Shown: piece after piece, positions 62,588 to 64,000 of the stretch
Layout of the letters: every line of letters starts with the position of its first letter
Numbering within the stretch: the first letter of the stretch is position 1
DNA from: Methylovorus glucosotrophus
GTDB taxonomy: Bacteria; Pseudomonadota; Gammaproteobacteria; Burkholderiales; Methylophilaceae
Assembly (NCBI RefSeq): GCF_009858335.1
Contig: NZ_VMSE01000001.1
Location: 1,550,001 to 1,614,000, forward strand
Reading direction: 5' to 3'
Length of the DNA stretch: 64,000 bases
Program-made: the position numbers and the translations under genes
The notes under the pieces: generated by a model
Seen by the model: only the letters and a program-made list of their open reading frames with translations
Databases searched by the model: none
What the model was told of the DNA's origin: nothing

Positions 62588-63271
62588 TCAGACTTTTGAT
62601 CCAGAGATCATGAAATCACTCGCCATCTGATGCAAGGCGGCTGGATTTTTGACGATCAGGCGCATGCCTTCCTTCTCGATCACACCTTCAGTCACGAGTA
62701 AACCGAGGGCGCGTGAGACGGTTTCGCGGCTCGTGTTAACCATGATAGCCACCTGCTGGTGCGAGGGGAAATGATCGACATATGGCTGATTTTTTGCCAT
62801 GCGGGAAATCAGTAAAAAAACACGACTATATGCATTTGGCACGCCCAGCAAACAACGAAGATCCGTCACCATTCGCATGCGATGGCACATATCCTTCAAC
62901 ATGCGCTCGGCAACCTTTGGAACATGGTTGACCAGGCTGTTGACCTTGCTTTTGGGTAAGGCCGCGATGAGGGACTCTGAAACCGCAACAATGGAAGCTG
63001 GACGAGGCAGATCATCCAACACCGACAACTCTCCAAAATAATCACCCGGAGCGATAAAATTAAGCCCGGTCTGGCGGCCCTCCAGCGAAATATCCACCAC
63101 CATGAGGCGACCACTCAGCAAGAAAAACAACTCATTGGCCTCATCCCCTTTATGACATACAAAATGCTTTTTCTCGATTCGAAACATCCTGAAATATCGG
63201 GAATACTCATCCAGCAATGGCTGAGGGAGCCCTTGGAGCAAGGGCAGCGTTTTAACTTGTGTAATACTCAT
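62588..63271 (-). CDS. Crp/Fnr-family transcriptional regulator
   Basis: This 227-residue protein has a cyclic-nucleotide-binding-like beta-roll (about 10–125; KGDEANELFFLLSGRLMVVD and APGDYFGELSVLDDLPRPASIVA), a dimer helix, and a winged helix-turn-helix (about 150–220; FPSHQQVAIMVNTSRETVSRALGLL). The Glu-Ser-Arg recognition pattern (ETVSRAL) is Fnr/Crp-like. No N-terminal Cys cluster is present, so it is not an oxygen-sensing Fnr; the effector is unknown. ATG at 63271 with AGGGG upstream is preferred to a start 36 codons earlier. Confidence 0.9.
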   Translation of the reverse strand: MSITQVKTLPLLQGLPQPLLDEYSRYFRMFRIEKKHFVCHKGDEANELFFLLSGRLMVVDISLEGRQTGLNFIAPGDYFGELSVLDDLPRPASIVAVSESLIAALPKSKVNSLVNHVPKVAERMLKDMCHRMRMVTDLRCLLGVPNAYSRVFLLISRMAKNQPYVDHFPSHQQVAIMVNTSRETVSRALGLLVTEGVIEKEGMRLIVKNPAALHQMASDFMISGSKV

Positions 63272-63780
63272 ATGAACCCCTATAGACGCTTGTGAACCTG
63301 CTTTATAGTTATTTGCGTATCCGGTCATCAGTATTGATGGCTGCCGGATGCACAACCCGGTACAACATTCCTTCATCAATTTTTATTTTGGATTTGCCAT
63401 GCATTGCTCAGAGCAAGCCAAGTTTTCTGCAGCCTGGAGAGTTGCTATGAACAAGTGAAAGGCTAGCAGTAGATTCACACCTCAACCATTGGCTCAAGGT
63501 GCTATATGGAAGACGTGCGGAAGAGGATTATCAGGAAGTTATAAAACGGAAAAACAAGCAGGCAAGAGCATCAAAAGCGACCAAATAAAATCTCAAGCCA
63601 TTGATTTTAATAAAGTATAAATTCAATGTACAAAAAGAGGCTTATGCCATTACGATGCGCAGGCGATTACCCGAAGGAAATCGCCGCGAGAAGGAAAATC
63701 TGCAGAGAGATGAAATGATAGAAAAATATTGAGGGGATGATGCGCGCTACATCGCACTCATGAGTCGAGTTGATGCAGCG
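63272..63780. other. Gene-poor region with remnant open frame
   Basis: This is 509 AT-rich bases between the Crp/Fnr and sensor kinase genes. I see no convincing gene. One stop-free plus-strand stretch (63451–63588, ending TAA) encodes 45 residues with protein-like content (HLNHWLKVLYGRRAEEDYQE) but lacks an ATG or GTG start at its head. Several very short ATG frames follow near 63643–63733. This may be a decayed gene or only a regulatory spacer. Confidence 0.4.
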
Positions 63781-64000
63781 CTAGTCCAGATATGGCAGTT
63801 GGACGGCGACTTCAAAGCCTACAGGAGAAATATTGCGCGCGGCAATTTTGCCGCCATGCATCTCGACCACCTGCTTGGCCAAGGCAAGCCCAATGCCGTG
63901 GCCATCTGAGCCCAATCCAGAGTTGGCTCTATAAAACGGCTGAAAGATGGTTTCCAACTCATGTGGGGCAACACCCATGCCTTGGTCACGTATGCGGATG
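63781..64000 (-). CDS. Sensor histidine kinase, C-terminal ATPase fragment
   Basis: The gene continues past the right edge; only about 73 C-terminal residues are visible. They show the end of a HATPase domain: the G1 box IRDQGMGV, the F box LETIFQPFYRAN and the G2 box GHGIGLALAKQVVEMHGGKI, closing with FEVAVQLPYLD. The stop is at 63781–63783. It is a two-component sensor kinase; its signal and its response regulator lie outside the window. Confidence 0.9.
   Translation of the reverse strand, partial: IRIRDQGMGVAPHELETIFQPFYRANSGLGSDGHGIGLALAKQVVEMHGGKIAARNISPVGFEVAVQLPYLD

Noticed and set aside
1-64000. CRISPR arrays, insertion sequences, prophage or integrase genes
   Set aside because: I found no regularly spaced repeats, transposase, integrase or phage structural motifs. 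The only perfect long repeat is the tRNA-Asn pair.

Overview
The window is a 64 kb piece of a bacterial chromosome. It is densely coded with housekeeping genes, and I see no phage, transposon or plasmid functions. Gene content and order (sppA–Rieske–HAD–rluC facing rne; dapC; mnmC; tsaE–amiC; PilU; an endonuclease-type MutL) point to a betaproteobacterium. The RuMP-compatible sugar genes, the GH57/glycogen cluster and the GH17 beta-glucan genes make a methylotroph of the Methylophilaceae (Methylovorus/Methylobacillus-like) my best guess. That placement is an inference: no methanol oxidation gene lies in the window.

Layout. 1–2.8 kb: a flavoprotein, a DUF1365 protein and a Cfa-like lipid methyltransferase. 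2.8–7.7 kb: a small methyltransferase, then mnmC and a TPR/O-GlcNAc-transferase-like gene. 7.7–14.4 kb: an EAL-CBS-GGDEF protein facing away from pilU, an exported intradiol dioxygenase, a DMT exporter and dapC. 14.4–22.8 kb (minus strand): miaA, thiD, DUF817, mutL, a quinol-monooxygenase-like gene, an RNA-type metallo-beta-lactamase, amiC and tsaE. 22.8–27.4 kb: queG, then a three-gene operon (GT-C transferase, GT2 transferase, YdjC-type deacetylase) that resembles a lipid A amino-sugar modification pathway. 27.5–32.5 kb: a small exported protein, then two GH17 proteins, the second fused to a processive GT2 beta-glucan synthase. 32.7–46.1 kb: a membrane protein, then a glycogen/maltodextrin block. 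In that block glgC, two GH57 enzymes, a ROK glucokinase and a second EAL-CBS-GGDEF gene run on the minus strand, and glgB and pgi run divergently. 46.2–57.1 kb: sppA, a Rieske protein, a HAD phosphatase, rluC, rne, uvrB, an exported trypsin-like protease with TPR, and an aspartate-type aminotransferase. 57.2–64 kb: two identical tRNA-Asn genes, a double-SnoaL protein with a divergent AraC regulator, an EptA-type phosphoethanolamine transferase, a PilZ protein, a DUF2059 protein, a Crp/Fnr regulator and the 3' end of a sensor kinase.

How the genes work together. The largest theme is the cell envelope: lipid methylation, candidate lipid A amino-sugar addition, lipid A phosphoethanolamine addition, beta-glucan synthesis and peptidoglycan amidase. 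The second is storage glucan: ADP-glucose synthesis, branching, GH57 breakdown, glucose phosphorylation and isomerisation to fructose 6-phosphate. Glycogen synthase (glgA) is not in the window. The third is c-di-GMP: two paralogous EAL-CBS-GGDEF proteins, a PilZ protein and the pilus retraction ATPase PilU.

Several genes use TTG or GTG starts, and several intergenic regions hold strong perfect palindromes that I list separately. All functional calls come from motifs and family knowledge read by eye; no database search was run.
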